A DNA stretch of 64,000 nt from Lachnospiraceae bacterium (GCA_014804755.1 JAAUZE010000025.1:1-64000), one strand, 5' to 3'; positions 7,122 through 18,064 are shown, counted from the stretch's first letter. Notes: generated by a model not told the origin, from the letters alone. A program made the numbers and translations.

Positions 7122-8650
7122 AATTCCAGTTCCTCCATCTCCCGTAAAAGCGCTTCACGCCGCTCGCTGAGCATCAGTTCTTTGCTGTGCCGCTCATAAT
7201 CCTCACAGCCAAAACGCGCGACAAATCCCGCGCAGCTCTCCGTCACGGTCATATGCGTGACAAGCAGCAGTAGCTCATTTCCGTCCGCAAAGACCTGCTC
7301 CACAAAAGAAAACAAATGGTGAAGGCATTGCTTTGCCTGTGCCGTCTCCTGCTTTGCACCTGCCGCTTCCTGTTCAAACGCCCGCCTGACCGCCGCAAAC
7401 TGCTCTCCCGTAACAGGCTGTTCTCCCTCAAGAAGCAGATTTCTTTTTTGTTCCCGCAGAAATGCGAGCACCCGCTGGTGCATCCGCTTGTCCTCCGCGG
7501 AGAGCGCATTCGCCGCCGAGAGAGAAGCAAGCAGACGCTCCCTCGCCGCAATCTGTATCGAAATTGCCTCCGCTGCTGAGGTACCCCCCTGCCCCTGCTC
7601 CGCAGGAATGCCCAGCTGCGTTTTCACATGCCGTAATACCTGCAGCAGATTTTCCAGATAATCCGTCTTTTCCATGCATTCCCTAAGCATGCCGTCCGTC
7701 TTATCCGTCAGCATGCCGAGCAGGGAAATCCGCTCATCAAACGGTGCGTTTTCCGCCTTCCTGCGCATGTCCTCCGACGCGCTTCCCTGCAGGATCTCAC
7801 TGATGTGATAGTCTTTTTTATATTTGCAGTACAGGTCATAATACGCCATAAACTCCCTGACAACCCGCTCATGCGAAAGATACTGCCCGACCAGCTCCTC
7901 CGTAACGGCAAGCGATTCCTCCTCATATAAAAAGAGCATCTGCGATAAATCCTCCCAGCCGCGCGCCGTCACATACGCACGCCCCTTCGCCGTCATTTCC
8001 ATCAAATAAAAATCCTGCTTTTTTAACTCCAGATAATTCAGTACGGCGCGATGCAGACCTGCTTTTTCCGCATAATTCTTCCACGCCTCATAATCCGCCT
8101 CCACGCTCAACACTTTCAGGCGGTCTAACGTAACCACATCAAATTCACGCGCGCTGCGGTTATACTCCTTCGGGTTTCCCGCAGTCACAATGACCCAGCC
8201 CTCCGGCACGCGGTGTCCGCCGAACACTTTATATTGTAAAAATTGCAGCATAGACGGCGCAAGCGTCTCCGAGACACAGTTGATCTCATCCAAAAACAGA
8301 ATGCCCTCCTTTAAGCCGCTCTCCCGCATCACTTCATACACGGACGCAATGATCTCGCTCATCGTGTATTCGGACACGTCATATTCCTTCCCCTCGTATT
8401 CCCTGTGGCAGATCACGGGAAGTCCAAGGGCCGACTGCCTTGTATGATGCGTCATGGAATACGAAACAAGCGCAATGTGAAGCTCCTGCGCAATCTGCTC
8501 CATGATCGCCGTCTTTCCGATCCCCGGCGCGCCGACCAAAAAAATCGGCCGCTGCCGCACGACCGGTATGCGATACTCCCCGAACGCATCTTTCTTCAAA
8601 TATAATCTGACCGTATCCTTAATATCCTGTTTGGCTTGTCCGATGTTCAT
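7118..8650 (-). CDS. MoxR-type AAA+ ATPase
   Basis: A 510-residue AAA+ protein. Walker A is GAPGIGKT (residues 40-47) and Walker B is ILFLDE (117-122), followed by the sensor-1 region VIVTAGNPKEYNRSA, a MoxR/RavA-type core. The C-terminal 200 residues form a long charged, helical region with no recognised domain. MoxR ATPases usually act with VWA proteins as chaperones that insert metals or remodel complexes. The VWA gene lies 54 bases upstream and the LRR gene overlaps downstream, giving a three-gene unit. The start is supported by GGAAGGATAGCGGG before the ATG. Confidence 0.93.
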   Translation of the reverse strand: MNIGQAKQDIKDTVRLYLKKDAFGEYRIPVVRQRPIFLVGAPGIGKTAIMEQIAQELHIALVSYSMTHHTRQSALGLPVICHREYEGKEYDVSEYTMSEIIASVYEVMRESGLKEGILFLDEINCVSETLAPSMLQFLQYKVFGGHRVPEGWVIVTAGNPKEYNRSAREFDVVTLDRLKVLSVEADYEAWKNYAEKAGLHRAVLNYLELKKQDFYLMEMTAKGRAYVTARGWEDLSQMLFLYEEESLAVTEELVGQYLSHERVVREFMAYYDLYCKYKKDYHISEILQGSASEDMRRKAENAPFDERISLLGMLTDKTDGMLRECMEKTDYLENLLQVLRHVKTQLGIPAEQGQGGTSAAEAISIQIAARERLLASLSAANALSAEDKRMHQRVLAFLREQKRNLLLEGEQPVTGEQFAAVRRAFEQEAAGAKQETAQAKQCLHHLFSFVEQVFADGNELLLLVTHMTVTESCAGFVARFGCEDYERHSKELMLSERREALLREMEELEL

Positions 8651-8704
8651 CCCGCTATCCTTCCTATTATCTTCTTTTGAGGCACCTGCCTATCTATTCC
8701 TATT

Positions 8705-10000
8705 TCACTCCGAAAGCGCATCCTCGTCAATACAAATGCGTACCGCCCACGCCGGCGCGGTATTCGGCAGTTCATTCTCGTTCAGAAACGCAAACACCGT
8801 CTCATAATCCGGCGCTTTTTCCGGATAAACGCCCTGCCCGTCCGTAAAATAGATCATGCCCTTTAAGTTTGCGATTTCTCCGCGTTCGATCAGCGCATCC
8901 ACATACGTAAACACGGGTCGAAAATCCGTACTGCCGAAGCCCACAAGCTTTCCCTTCGTCAAAAAAGCATCCAGCTCGCCCTGATCGTGAATGACGGTGT
9001 CGCTTCGGACTTCATGATCGCACTGAATGATATGGACCAGCATCTCGTCAAAAAAGCAGGCGCTTGTTTTCATGATGGAATAGGTATGCCGAAGAAACGC
9101 GCGCACCGTCTCCCCGCGGCATGACGCCGACGTATCGATCGCGATCACAAAATCATGAATCTGATTCACCTCGCGATATTCGTGCGGCTCCACGATCGGC
9201 ACATTCCCGTATTGCGAAAGCCCGTAGGTATACGCAATATAGTCGAACTCCTCCTCATTGCTTTTTACCACTTCTCCCGGCACGACAAACCGACGTAAAA
9301 AAGCACGGTAATCCACCCGGTCCGTCGTTGCCTCCGCCAAATTCTCCTCCACGGCACCCGCGTTCTTTCCCTGCGAAAACGACTTTAACTCCGCCTTGGC
9401 ACGCTCTGAGATCCGTTTCCATTCCGCAAGGGAGATGACAAGCTCCTCCCGCTCTCCCCATCCGTCATGGTCATCCATAAAAAAAAGTCGGGCAAGAAAC
9501 GCCTGTTCATCCACGGCAAGCGGATTCTTACGCAAATACCGATACAGCTTTTCCGCCGTCAGTTTCACGCCCTGATTTTCAAAATAGGAAAACGCTTCTT
9601 TTTTTCGCAGATCCGACTTTAACTCCGTTTCCGGCAGCATCAGCTCCATCACCGCATGCTCCGCCGCAAGATCAACCGCCAGATCCCATACTTCCTTCTC
9701 CACCTTGTCATAGCGGAAGCTGTGTGAAAAAAGAAAATGGAACAGGACATGGAGCATCATGCGCATCACGGACGCCTGCTCCTTCCGGTAGGCGCGGATG
9801 ACCGCCTGCGCATCATAATACAGGTGCCGCCCATCGCAGGAAAAACCGCTTACGCCCGCCTTTTCCTGCGGCAGGAGCGCCGCAAGCGCCACATCCAGAA
9901 AGCGCATATGCATTAAAATCCGGTCTCGTGAAAGCTGTATGATCTGAGCTGCGAGTGTCGAAATACGCGCAGCTTTGTCTTCTTTTTTGAGTGCTGTCAT
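8705..10000 (-). CDS. VWA-like protein with degenerate metallopeptidase domain
   Basis: A 431-residue protein of the DUF2201 type. The N-terminal half has the helical putative-metallopeptidase fold, but the zinc motif reads H84-V-L-F-H88...H93: the catalytic Glu of HExxH is replaced by Val, so it is probably not a protease. The C-terminal half is a VWA-like domain with a MIDAS-type DTSAS at residues 289-293 and later GFGSTDF and FTDGQG segments. Such proteins pair with MoxR ATPases, and the MoxR gene follows directly. It is the first gene of the operon. It has no signal peptide. The physiological substrate is unknown. Confidence 0.9.
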   Translation of the reverse strand: MTALKKEDKAARISTLAAQIIQLSRDRILMHMRFLDVALAALLPQEKAGVSGFSCDGRHLYYDAQAVIRAYRKEQASVMRMMLHVLFHFLFSHSFRYDKVEKEVWDLAVDLAAEHAVMELMLPETELKSDLRKKEAFSYFENQGVKLTAEKLYRYLRKNPLAVDEQAFLARLFFMDDHDGWGEREELVISLAEWKRISERAKAELKSFSQGKNAGAVEENLAEATTDRVDYRAFLRRFVVPGEVVKSNEEEFDYIAYTYGLSQYGNVPIVEPHEYREVNQIHDFVIAIDTSASCRGETVRAFLRHTYSIMKTSACFFDEMLVHIIQCDHEVRSDTVIHDQGELDAFLTKGKLVGFGSTDFRPVFTYVDALIERGEIANLKGMIYFTDGQGVYPEKAPDYETVFAFLNENELPNTAPAWAVRICIDEDALSE

Positions 10001-10141
10001 AGTATGAATGATTCCTTTTTCATCCTATTCATTGTAACAATTTTGCCGTTACCTATTCCCTATCGTATCACAGCCGCCGCCGCATTTCCACTCTTGGTTA
10101 ATTGTTACGACATTTATTACGACGTCTGCCGCAATGAATGA

Positions 10142-10810
10142 TCAAAAGTCTATTTCCACTTCTTCTAATTCATAAAAAATACCATGTACCTTATGATACG
10201 AGACCCCTATCGTTGGTTGCAGCAGTCCATACGATTCTTCCACTTCTAAATACTTCTCCTGACCGATCATGATCACCTTCTCATTCCTGAGCGAAAAAAC
10301 AAATACAAAAAATCCAAGCCATAATCCAAACAAGAAAACAGCCGTCGTACTGATTATGGAGAAAATGCACAATCGCCTGATGGCGGTATGCTGCCGCGGT
10401 TTCATAAATACGACCGACATCCAATAAATCAGAGCTATGATAAACGCGATCATAATACCCGCACCAAAAAGATCCAGTATGGCTACAAGCTGTATCCGTA
10501 TTTCCCATTTCAATAACAGAGCAATCATCAGACGCAGCATGATAATAAATACCCACACACAGTAACTCCGTCCTATCACAGCAAAGATTTTTCTACAATG
10601 CTGTTTCTTTTTTATATAATCTTCCGCGACCTCCCACTCCTTCATTACCTCGGCAACCACTTCTGCCGCATACATGGAAAGCTCGCCGCCCTCATTCATG
10701 ACCATTTTTACTTCCTGATAAACATCCTTCGGAAGCACCTCTTTCATCTTTTCGAGTGTAACGGCATCCGATGTAAAAATTTCCTCAACATTCATAACTT
10801 CGCTCATCAT
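10142..10810 (-). CDS. Membrane protein with GlnN-like N-terminus
   Basis: 222 residues. Residues 6-55 (NVEEIFTSDAVTLEKMKEVL, then PKDVYQ..., GGELSM...VVAEVMKEW) resemble the N-terminus of type III glutamine synthetase (GlnN), which in Clostridia reads roughly EIF...DAVM..RLPK.VY...G.EL....A..VA.AMK.WA. Instead of the synthetase body, three to four hydrophobic segments follow (about 75-100, 105-130 and 145-170) and then a polar tail ending EEVEIDF. No catalytic glutamine synthetase residues are present, so enzymatic activity is not expected. AAGGAGAAGCGGAAGGGC precedes the ATG. The fusion is discussed under findings; the function is unknown. Confidence 0.75.
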   Translation of the reverse strand: MMSEVMNVEEIFTSDAVTLEKMKEVLPKDVYQEVKMVMNEGGELSMYAAEVVAEVMKEWEVAEDYIKKKQHCRKIFAVIGRSYCVWVFIIMLRLMIALLLKWEIRIQLVAILDLFGAGIMIAFIIALIYWMSVVFMKPRQHTAIRRLCIFSIISTTAVFLFGLWLGFFVFVFSLRNEKVIMIGQEKYLEVEESYGLLQPTIGVSYHKVHGIFYELEEVEIDF

Positions 10811-10922
10811 GCCCTTCCGCTTCTCCTTAAAACAAAAAATGCCCCAAAATTGCCTGGAGCATCATTGTTCAGATTATCATATGTACGAATCTTTCTCGTT
10901 TCTATTACCATAACCTAAAATC

Positions 10923-10997
10923 AAAAAAAATGCAATCCCAAAGAACAAATAGGATTGACGGTTTTAAGGGCAGCCATCTTCATGGATCGCTGCCCTT
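10923..10997 (-). terminator. Tandem hairpins downstream of enolase
   Basis: First hairpin: AAGGGCAGC (10966-10974) pairs with GCTGCCCTT (10989-10997), with no U-run. Second: CAATCC and GGATTG arms (about 10933-10958), followed on the minus strand by CATTTTTTTTG, a proper intrinsic terminator. Confidence 0.75.
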
Positions 10998-11017
10998 CCC
11001 AATAAAAAGTTGATTTT

Positions 11018-12559
<1,542 letters not shown>

Positions 12560-12619
12560 TCATTTGTATCTTACCCGACACAGGCGGATTTATTCAGAAC
12601 AGCAGCGCAACATGCATAA

Positions 12620-12693
12620 AAAAGAACGCAAAAGAATGTTTCACATTCTTTGCGTTCTTTCGAAGAATCCGCATAGCGGATTCTTCTGGGGTC
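12620..12693. repeat. Double-hairpin intergenic element, copy 1
   Basis: Hairpin one: AAAGAACGCAAA...TTTGCGTTCTTT arms (12620-12660), followed on the minus strand by TTTTTT, so it can end minus-strand transcription. Hairpin two: GAAGAATCCGC (12662-12672) pairs with GCGGATTCTTC (12676-12686). The stretch TTCTTTCGAAGAATC...GATTCTTCTGGGGT recurs almost unchanged at 29998-30032. It lies between the glycerol-1-phosphate dehydrogenase-like gene and eno. Confidence 0.75.
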
Positions 12694-12711
12694 GAGAAAT
12701 TTCCTATAAGA

Positions 12712-12761
12712 TAAAAAGACTCTCGCCATGGTATCCTGTCACCCATGCGAAAGTCTTTTTT
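12712..12761 (-). terminator. Terminator of the G1PDH-like gene
   Basis: Long imperfect inverted repeat: AAAAAGACT..CGC.ATGG on the left and CCAT.CGA.AGTCTTTTT on the right. U-runs on both strands would let it work in either direction. Confidence 0.8.
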
Positions 12762-12781
12762 ATAATAGCCCGTGAATTCTC

Positions 12782-13843
12782 TCAAGAAACCGAATCGTTT
12801 TCCATATTATCATAAATACAGCTCAAACGCTCCGCACTTAAATCAGTCTTACTTAAAATCGTGTAGCGGTCCTTCCTCGTCGATTGCGCACGCTGCCATA
12901 CGTCCGTAAAAATCTCCTTTGTGATGCCGTAGCCTGACGGCTTAATGTCAAGCCCGTAAAGCGCGCATAACCGATAGAGCTTTGACACGTCGCGCTCCTG
13001 AAAAATACCTGCGCCGATGCTTCCCATTGCGACTGCCATTCCATGGGAAATCTTGATCTGGGGATAAAATTCCTCCAACGCATGGCAGAACAAATGCTCC
13101 GCACCGCTGCACGGACGTGAGCTTCCCGCGATCTCCATCGCAAGCCCGCCAAATACTAAGGCTTCTGTCAGAATATGAATAAAATTCTTACTCTTTAACG
13201 AGCGCTCCTCGCAGAACGCGACTGCATTATATGCCATTTCTGAGATCATATAGGCAAAATCATCGACTCTGCCGCCCTTCTTCGCCGCGTCAAGCTTCCA
13301 ATCGTACAGAGCGGTATATTTGCTGATCGTATCGCCGATCCCCGCTTTTATCTGACTCTCCGGCGCCGCACGGATGATCTCAGTGTCCACAATGATTCCG
13401 GTCGGTATCTTACAGCCGAACGTCTTTCTGTTATGCCCGTCCGTCGCCATCACGGAAAACGGGGAGGCCAGGGAATCGTTGCTTAAGGTCGTCGGCAGAC
13501 AAATATAGGGAATCTTGGCTACAAATGACGCATATTTCGCAACGTCTAACACTTTTCCGCCGCCGAAGCCGATGCACACGTCATAATCCTGCACGCTCGC
13601 ATATTTGGCAAGCGCGACCGCAATGTCAAAAGAAGCGTCCTCCACCAGATATAGATCGCAGTGCCGGAGGTCCTTCTGAATCTCGGCGATCGTATCCGCA
13701 AACAGCTCCTTTAAGAGCTGTTCCGTCACGAACAATATTTTTTTATTCCGAATATCGGCAACGCACGCGGGCAGCATTTCATCCATATGCATAAACGCGC
13801 CGTTTTCCACGATCAGACAATAGGGTAAACGAAAACTATGCAT
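12782..13843 (-). CDS. Glycerol-1-phosphate dehydrogenase-like oxidoreductase
   Basis: A 353-residue member of the iron-containing alcohol dehydrogenase / dehydroquinate synthase superfamily, closest in pattern to sn-glycerol-1-phosphate dehydrogenases (EgsA/AraM). These reduce dihydroxyacetone phosphate with NAD(P)H to glycerol-1-phosphate. Visible signatures are the dinucleotide loop GGGKVLD (94-100), PTTLSND (117-123), the metal-site segment GIGDTISKY near 168-176, AEHLFCHALE and SHGMAVAMG with metal-binding His residues. The start follows AAGGAG with a six-base gap and overlaps the upstream membrane-protein gene by eight bases, so the two are co-translated. Its position next to triose-phosphate genes fits use of a glycolytic intermediate. 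The exact substrate is inferred. Confidence 0.85.
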   Translation of the reverse strand: MHSFRLPYCLIVENGAFMHMDEMLPACVADIRNKKILFVTEQLLKELFADTIAEIQKDLRHCDLYLVEDASFDIAVALAKYASVQDYDVCIGFGGGKVLDVAKYASFVAKIPYICLPTTLSNDSLASPFSVMATDGHNRKTFGCKIPTGIIVDTEIIRAAPESQIKAGIGDTISKYTALYDWKLDAAKKGGRVDDFAYMISEMAYNAVAFCEERSLKSKNFIHILTEALVFGGLAMEIAGSSRPCSGAEHLFCHALEEFYPQIKISHGMAVAMGSIGAGIFQERDVSKLYRLCALYGLDIKPSGYGITKEIFTDVWQRAQSTRKDRYTILSKTDLSAERLSCIYDNMENDSVS

Positions 13844-14462
13844 TCCGTGCTCCTTCCGTCAACAAATTTCTGTCATTCCAAATCCGCCATGCGACAACAC
13901 CGAAAGTGACAAGCTGCACGACAGAATATACGCAGAAAACCGCGATCAGATCAAAAAACCACATCAGCGCCGCCACAGCGCCGCTCCCCGCGCAGACCAT
14001 CATAAGAATGACCGTCACGTTGTTATAGCTGTGATTGGATGTGCTTTCCAACTGTCCCGATACGGTATACATGGTAAGAAAGATCGTAACGATTTTTAAG
14101 AGCGCCGCCACAAAATAAAACACATAGCCCGCACGAAAACGCAGCCCGCCGTTCAAGTAAAACGGCATGATCTGCCAGTACACATACGCCGCCGTGGAAA
14201 CTGCGCCCCAAAGAAAACATTTGCGAAAACGCCTGTCTTCCATGGAAAGCCATGCCGCTGCCACAAGCAGCATCAGATACCCCAGCAGATCCGAACAGAC
14301 ATCCACCCGCAGCCGATGACCAACCACATGATCGATGATCAATGACACCGTCACGGGCGCTTCTGTCCGAAATGCCTCATACGCCGGATACACAATTGTC
14401 GGAATACGGACATCTATGATCAAAAGCACCAGTGCGGTAAACAGTACATAATATTTGCGCAT
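13836..14462 (-). CDS. Integral membrane protein, unknown function
   Basis: About 208 residues with five or six hydrophobic segments and no family I recognise. The ATG at 14462 has GAGAGAGATTGGT upstream and is preferred to a TTG in the same frame at 14477. It starts 15 bases after the gpmI stop and overlaps the G1PDH-like gene by eight bases, so gpmI, this gene and the dehydrogenase appear to form one operon. It could be a partner membrane enzyme for a glycerophosphate-derived lipid or polymer; that is a guess from context only. Confidence 0.82.
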   Translation of the reverse strand: MRKYYVLFTALVLLIIDVRIPTIVYPAYEAFRTEAPVTVSLIIDHVVGHRLRVDVCSDLLGYLMLLVAAAWLSMEDRRFRKCFLWGAVSTAAYVYWQIMPFYLNGGLRFRAGYVFYFVAALLKIVTIFLTMYTVSGQLESTSNHSYNNVTVILMMVCAGSGAVAALMWFFDLIAVFCVYSVVQLVTFGVVAWRIWNDRNLLTEGARNA

Positions 14463-14477
14463 ACCAATCTCTCTCAA

Positions 14478-16022
14478 TTATTTCTTGATGAGCAGGGATT
14501 TTCCTGTCATTTCCTTCGGCTGTTCCATTCCCATAATTTCAATGAGCGTCGGTACAATATCCGCCAGACAGCCGTTTTCGCGCAGCGTATAGCCCTCGTC
14601 ATAATTGACAAGGATAAACGGCACCTGATTTGTCGTATGCGCGGTAAACGGATCCCCCGTTTCATAGTCGATCAACTGCTCGGCATTGCCGTGGTCCGCA
14701 CAGATGAACAGCGCGCCGTCCACTTCTTTGACCGCCTCGACTGCCTTTCCCACACACTCATCGACTGCCTCGACCGCCTTTCTTGCCGCCTCTAACACAC
14801 CGGTATGTCCGACCATATCGGGATTGGCAAAATTGATGATCACAACATCGTATTTGCCCGACCTGATCGCCTCGGTCAAACGGTCGCAAACCTCATACGC
14901 GCTCATCTGTGGCTTTAAGTCATAGGTCGCCACATCCTTCGGGGAATTGACCAGAATCCGATCCTCTCCCTCGTTCGGCTCCTCTACGCCACCGTTAAAA
15001 AAGAAAGTGACATGCGCATATTTTTCCGTCTCCGCAATACGCGCCTGCTTCATTCCGTTTGCAGCAAGCCACTCTCCGAACGTATTGGTCACGGCGATCT
15101 TGTGGAATGCAACTTCCTTATTCGGAATCGTCGGGTCATAATCCGAGAAGCACACATAAGTGAGATCCAGTTTCTTTTCCCGCGCAAAGCCCTTAAAATC
15201 ATCATCACAGAAGCAGCGTGTGATTTCCCGCGCCCTGTCCGGACGGAAATTAAAGAATACGACGGAATCCCCGTCTCCGATCGTAGCTACCGGCGCGCCG
15301 TTTTTCATTACGACGGTCGGTTTTACAAACTCATCCGTTTCCTCTTTATTATAAGAATTCTGAACTGCCTCCTGCGCGCTGGCTGCGGTCTGTCCCTCGC
15401 CCTTTGTCAATGCGCGGTACGCAATCTCCACACGGTCATAATTGTTATCCCGATCCATCGCATAATAACGTCCCGAAACGCTGGCAACCTCGCCGACACC
15501 GAGCTCCGTCATTTTTTCCTCAAGCTGCGCCACATAATCTTTTCCGCTCGTCGGCGGCGTATCGCGTCCGTCAAGGAACGCATGCACATATACTTTTTCC
15601 AGTCCGTTTCTCTTTGCCAGCTCCAGCAGACCATATAAATGCGTAATATGGCTGTGTACACCGCCGTCCGATAAAAGACCGAACATATGCAGCGCGGACT
15701 GCTTCTCTTTACAATTCTTCACGGCATCCATCAGCGCCGGATTCTCAAAAAACGTTCCATCCTGAATCTCTTTCGTAATTCTTGTCAGCTCCTGATATAC
15801 GATCCTGCCGGCACCCATATTCAAATGTCCGACCTCTGAGTTGCCCATTTGTCCGTCCGGCAGTCCGACTGCCATCCCACTTGCGTTGCCGCGCACGAAC
15901 GGGTATTCCGCCATCAACTTGTCCATGACGGGCGTGCTCGCCAGTGCGACTGCGTTTCCCTCCGCCTTTTCGTTCAATCCGTATCCATCGAGGATCATTA
16001 ATACTACCGGTTTCTTGCTCAT
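14478..16022 (-). CDS. gpmI: 2,3-bisphosphoglycerate-independent phosphoglycerate mutase
   Basis: Interconverts 3- and 2-phosphoglycerate without a bisphosphoglycerate cofactor, using Mn ions. The 514-residue length matches the family. MILDGYG near the N-terminus supplies the first metal Asp, and GQMGNSEVGHLNMGAGR contains the Ser nucleophile. HSHITH, FLDGRDTPP, SGRYYAMDRDNN and the C-terminal ADHGNAEQ and FTAHTTN metal segments are all present. The ATG at 16022 with GGGAG seven bases upstream is chosen over an earlier in-frame codon. It follows the kinase gene after the hairpin pair at 16064-16119 and leads into the membrane-protein and G1PDH-like genes. Confidence 0.97.
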   Translation of the reverse strand: MSKKPVVLMILDGYGLNEKAEGNAVALASTPVMDKLMAEYPFVRGNASGMAVGLPDGQMGNSEVGHLNMGAGRIVYQELTRITKEIQDGTFFENPALMDAVKNCKEKQSALHMFGLLSDGGVHSHITHLYGLLELAKRNGLEKVYVHAFLDGRDTPPTSGKDYVAQLEEKMTELGVGEVASVSGRYYAMDRDNNYDRVEIAYRALTKGEGQTAASAQEAVQNSYNKEETDEFVKPTVVMKNGAPVATIGDGDSVVFFNFRPDRAREITRCFCDDDFKGFAREKKLDLTYVCFSDYDPTIPNKEVAFHKIAVTNTFGEWLAANGMKQARIAETEKYAHVTFFFNGGVEEPNEGEDRILVNSPKDVATYDLKPQMSAYEVCDRLTEAIRSGKYDVVIINFANPDMVGHTGVLEAARKAVEAVDECVGKAVEAVKEVDGALFICADHGNAEQLIDYETGDPFTAHTTNQVPFILVNYDEGYTLRENGCLADIVPTLIEIMGMEQPKEMTGKSLLIKK

Positions 16023-16063
16023 TTGATTACTCCCAATCCTTTCTTTTTTTATATTTAGTCCCA

Positions 16064-16119
16064 AAAGAAATGCCCTCGGCATTTCTTTGAAAGATTTGCG
16101 CTATGCGCAAATCTTTTTT
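16064..16119 (-). terminator. Paired hairpins after the kinase gene
   Basis: AAAGAAATGCC (16064-16074) pairs with GGCATTTCTTT (16078-16088), and AAGATTTGCGC (16091-16101) pairs with GCGCAAATCTT (16105-16115). Both have three-base loops and short U-runs on the minus strand. The layout is the same as in the elements at 12620 and 29975. Confidence 0.75.
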
Positions 16120-18064
16120 ATTCCACTCGAATCGAATCCAGCACGCGCTCAAACGCATCCATCCATCCGCTGCCCGCAGGCTGCGACATTGTGATCGTCG
16201 TCACCTTATCCTTTTCTGTCTCAACCGAGCACTGCACCTGCTCCAGCGCAATCCCCATCAGCTCATAGTTGATGCGGACGATCAGTGTATTATAACCGTT
16301 GATCGTCGTTTTGGTAAACTCGGTGCACTTCACATCCACCTCAACGTCATAATATTCACTGTAAAGACTTTCCAGCATGTAGCAGAAGGTTTCTTCCGTA
16401 TATTGAAATGTAACGGAATCATTCTCCGACGTCATGATATTAATATTCGACGTATCATTCGGATAATTCGGCGCCAAATATAATCCTTCCGACTGCTCTA
16501 TAAACTCTTCCGGAACCTCATAGCAAAGCCGCGGCCCCCCGGTCTGCTGCGGATCGCCGCCAAGGCTCTGCGCCAATCCGTGCCCGCCGCTTTCCGGCTC
16601 ACTGCCCTGTGCATTCTGTGTCAAGCCATTCGGCAGGGATAAGCCGCCCTGCAGCCCATTTTGCGCATGATCTGTTCCGCCATCCTGTGAAAGATTATTC
16701 CCGTCACCCGGATTTCCTCCTCCAACAGGCGCTCCGCCGATGTATGCTTCCCCGCTTGCCTGCTCTCCCGGCGACCATACCTCTTCTTCCCTGGAACCTC
16801 TCTGTCTTCCCATGAATGCCCACAAAACCGATACGATGAAAAGAACTGCGGCCACTGCCAAAGCGGAGATGATCACAGCCTTGCGGTTTCGTTTGTTTGC
16901 TCCTGTCTGCAGCACATAGGAAGACTGCTCTGTCACCTGATATGCGGGATATTGCAATCGATTCTGTTGCCCGACTCCAGCCTGTTGCGGCATCCCCTGT
17001 CCGGCACTCCCCCACTGCGGCATGTTTAAACCGTTCCCCATCTGCTGCGGGCCGCTTACCTGAACAGGCTGCGCCACGGGAATCTCGTTGCAGTAAAAGC
17101 CCCGATAAAACTCACCGATCGTCTTATAACGCATGCCCGCATCCACCGCCATTCCCTTTAGCAGCGCCGCCTCCTGCACAGGCGTCAGCGTTACACCGTA
17201 CTGCGACGGCGGTATCAGCGTATCATGCTCTTTCCTTGACAGCGCATCAACGGGCGTATGACCCGTTAAGCATCGATAGATCGTCGCACACAGCGCATAC
17301 ACATCCGTCCATGATCCCTGCATGCCATAAATCCGGTATTGTTCCTCCGGTGCATACCCCGGCTTGAGCATCACCGAGGCGCTCCTCTCAGCACTGCCCG
17401 CCATATCCCGTGCCGAACCGAAATCCAGCAGTTTTAAGGTGCCATCCTTCAGGATCATAATATTATCCGGGCTGATATCGCGATGGATCATGCCCTGACT
17501 GTGTACTTCGTTTAAGGACGCAAGCAACGGCTGTAACATCTGCATGACCTCACCGCTGGAAAGTCTTCCTCCCCTTCGCGCAAGGTAGCTTTTCAGCGTC
17601 TCTCCGTCAAGATACTCCATGATAATGTAGCAGGTATTATTCTCCTCAAAATAATCGCGCACGGACACGATATTCCTAAGTCCCGCAAATCGCGCAAGCA
17701 TTCTCGCTTCCTGAATATATTTCTTTTTTCCGTCCGAAAAAAATACGCCCTTGTCTCCTTCTTCGGAGATCACCGTATTGCCGATGCCTGTATCCCTGCT
17801 GACAAATCCGACAGGATAATACTCTTTGATCGCAATCCGCAGTTCCAGGTTTCGGTCATAACCCAGATAAGTAATCCCACAGCCGCCCGCACCCAGCATT
17901 CTGCCGATCATATATTTCCCCTGCAGAACCGTGTGCGGCGTTAATATATGCGACGCAAGCTCGCCGGGGACCGGCAAACGATAGCCGCAGCGTGGACATC
18001 CGCTATGCATTTGTTCTTCCGTGATTCTGCTCATACAACCCGGACACAGCTCATGAATTTCCAT
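16118..18064 (-). CDS. Transmembrane Ser/Thr protein kinase
   Basis: 648 residues. Domains in order: an N-terminal zinc ribbon (Cys7, Cys10, Cys23, Cys26); a eukaryotic-type kinase (about 50-325) with glycine loop GAGGCG, Lys80, HRDISPDN (194-201) and DFG (214-216); a Gln/Gly/Pro-rich linker; one membrane helix (about 396-418); a low-complexity Gly/Gln-rich stalk; and an extracellular domain (512-648). That last domain is clearly homologous to the mature part of the lipoprotein encoded directly upstream (shared PNDT.NINIM, CTEFTK, QV...VTTIT, GWMDAF/GWTDAF). GGGGAGG six bases before the ATG at 18064 fixes the start; longer frames use TTG. It probably senses a surface signal and phosphorylates cytoplasmic targets. 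A PP2C phosphatase that could reverse this is at 37451. Confidence 0.93.
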   Translation of the reverse strand: MEIHELCPGCMSRITEEQMHSGCPRCGYRLPVPGELASHILTPHTVLQGKYMIGRMLGAGGCGITYLGYDRNLELRIAIKEYYPVGFVSRDTGIGNTVISEEGDKGVFFSDGKKKYIQEARMLARFAGLRNIVSVRDYFEENNTCYIIMEYLDGETLKSYLARRGGRLSSGEVMQMLQPLLASLNEVHSQGMIHRDISPDNIMILKDGTLKLLDFGSARDMAGSAERSASVMLKPGYAPEEQYRIYGMQGSWTDVYALCATIYRCLTGHTPVDALSRKEHDTLIPPSQYGVTLTPVQEAALLKGMAVDAGMRYKTIGEFYRGFYCNEIPVAQPVQVSGPQQMGNGLNMPQWGSAGQGMPQQAGVGQQNRLQYPAYQVTEQSSYVLQTGANKRNRKAVIISALAVAAVLFIVSVLWAFMGRQRGSREEEVWSPGEQASGEAYIGGAPVGGGNPGDGNNLSQDGGTDHAQNGLQGGLSLPNGLTQNAQGSEPESGGHGLAQSLGGDPQQTGGPRLCYEVPEEFIEQSEGLYLAPNYPNDTSNINIMTSENDSVTFQYTEETFCYMLESLYSEYYDVEVDVKCTEFTKTTINGYNTLIVRINYELMGIALEQVQCSVETEKDKVTTITMSQPAGSGWMDAFERVLDSIRVE

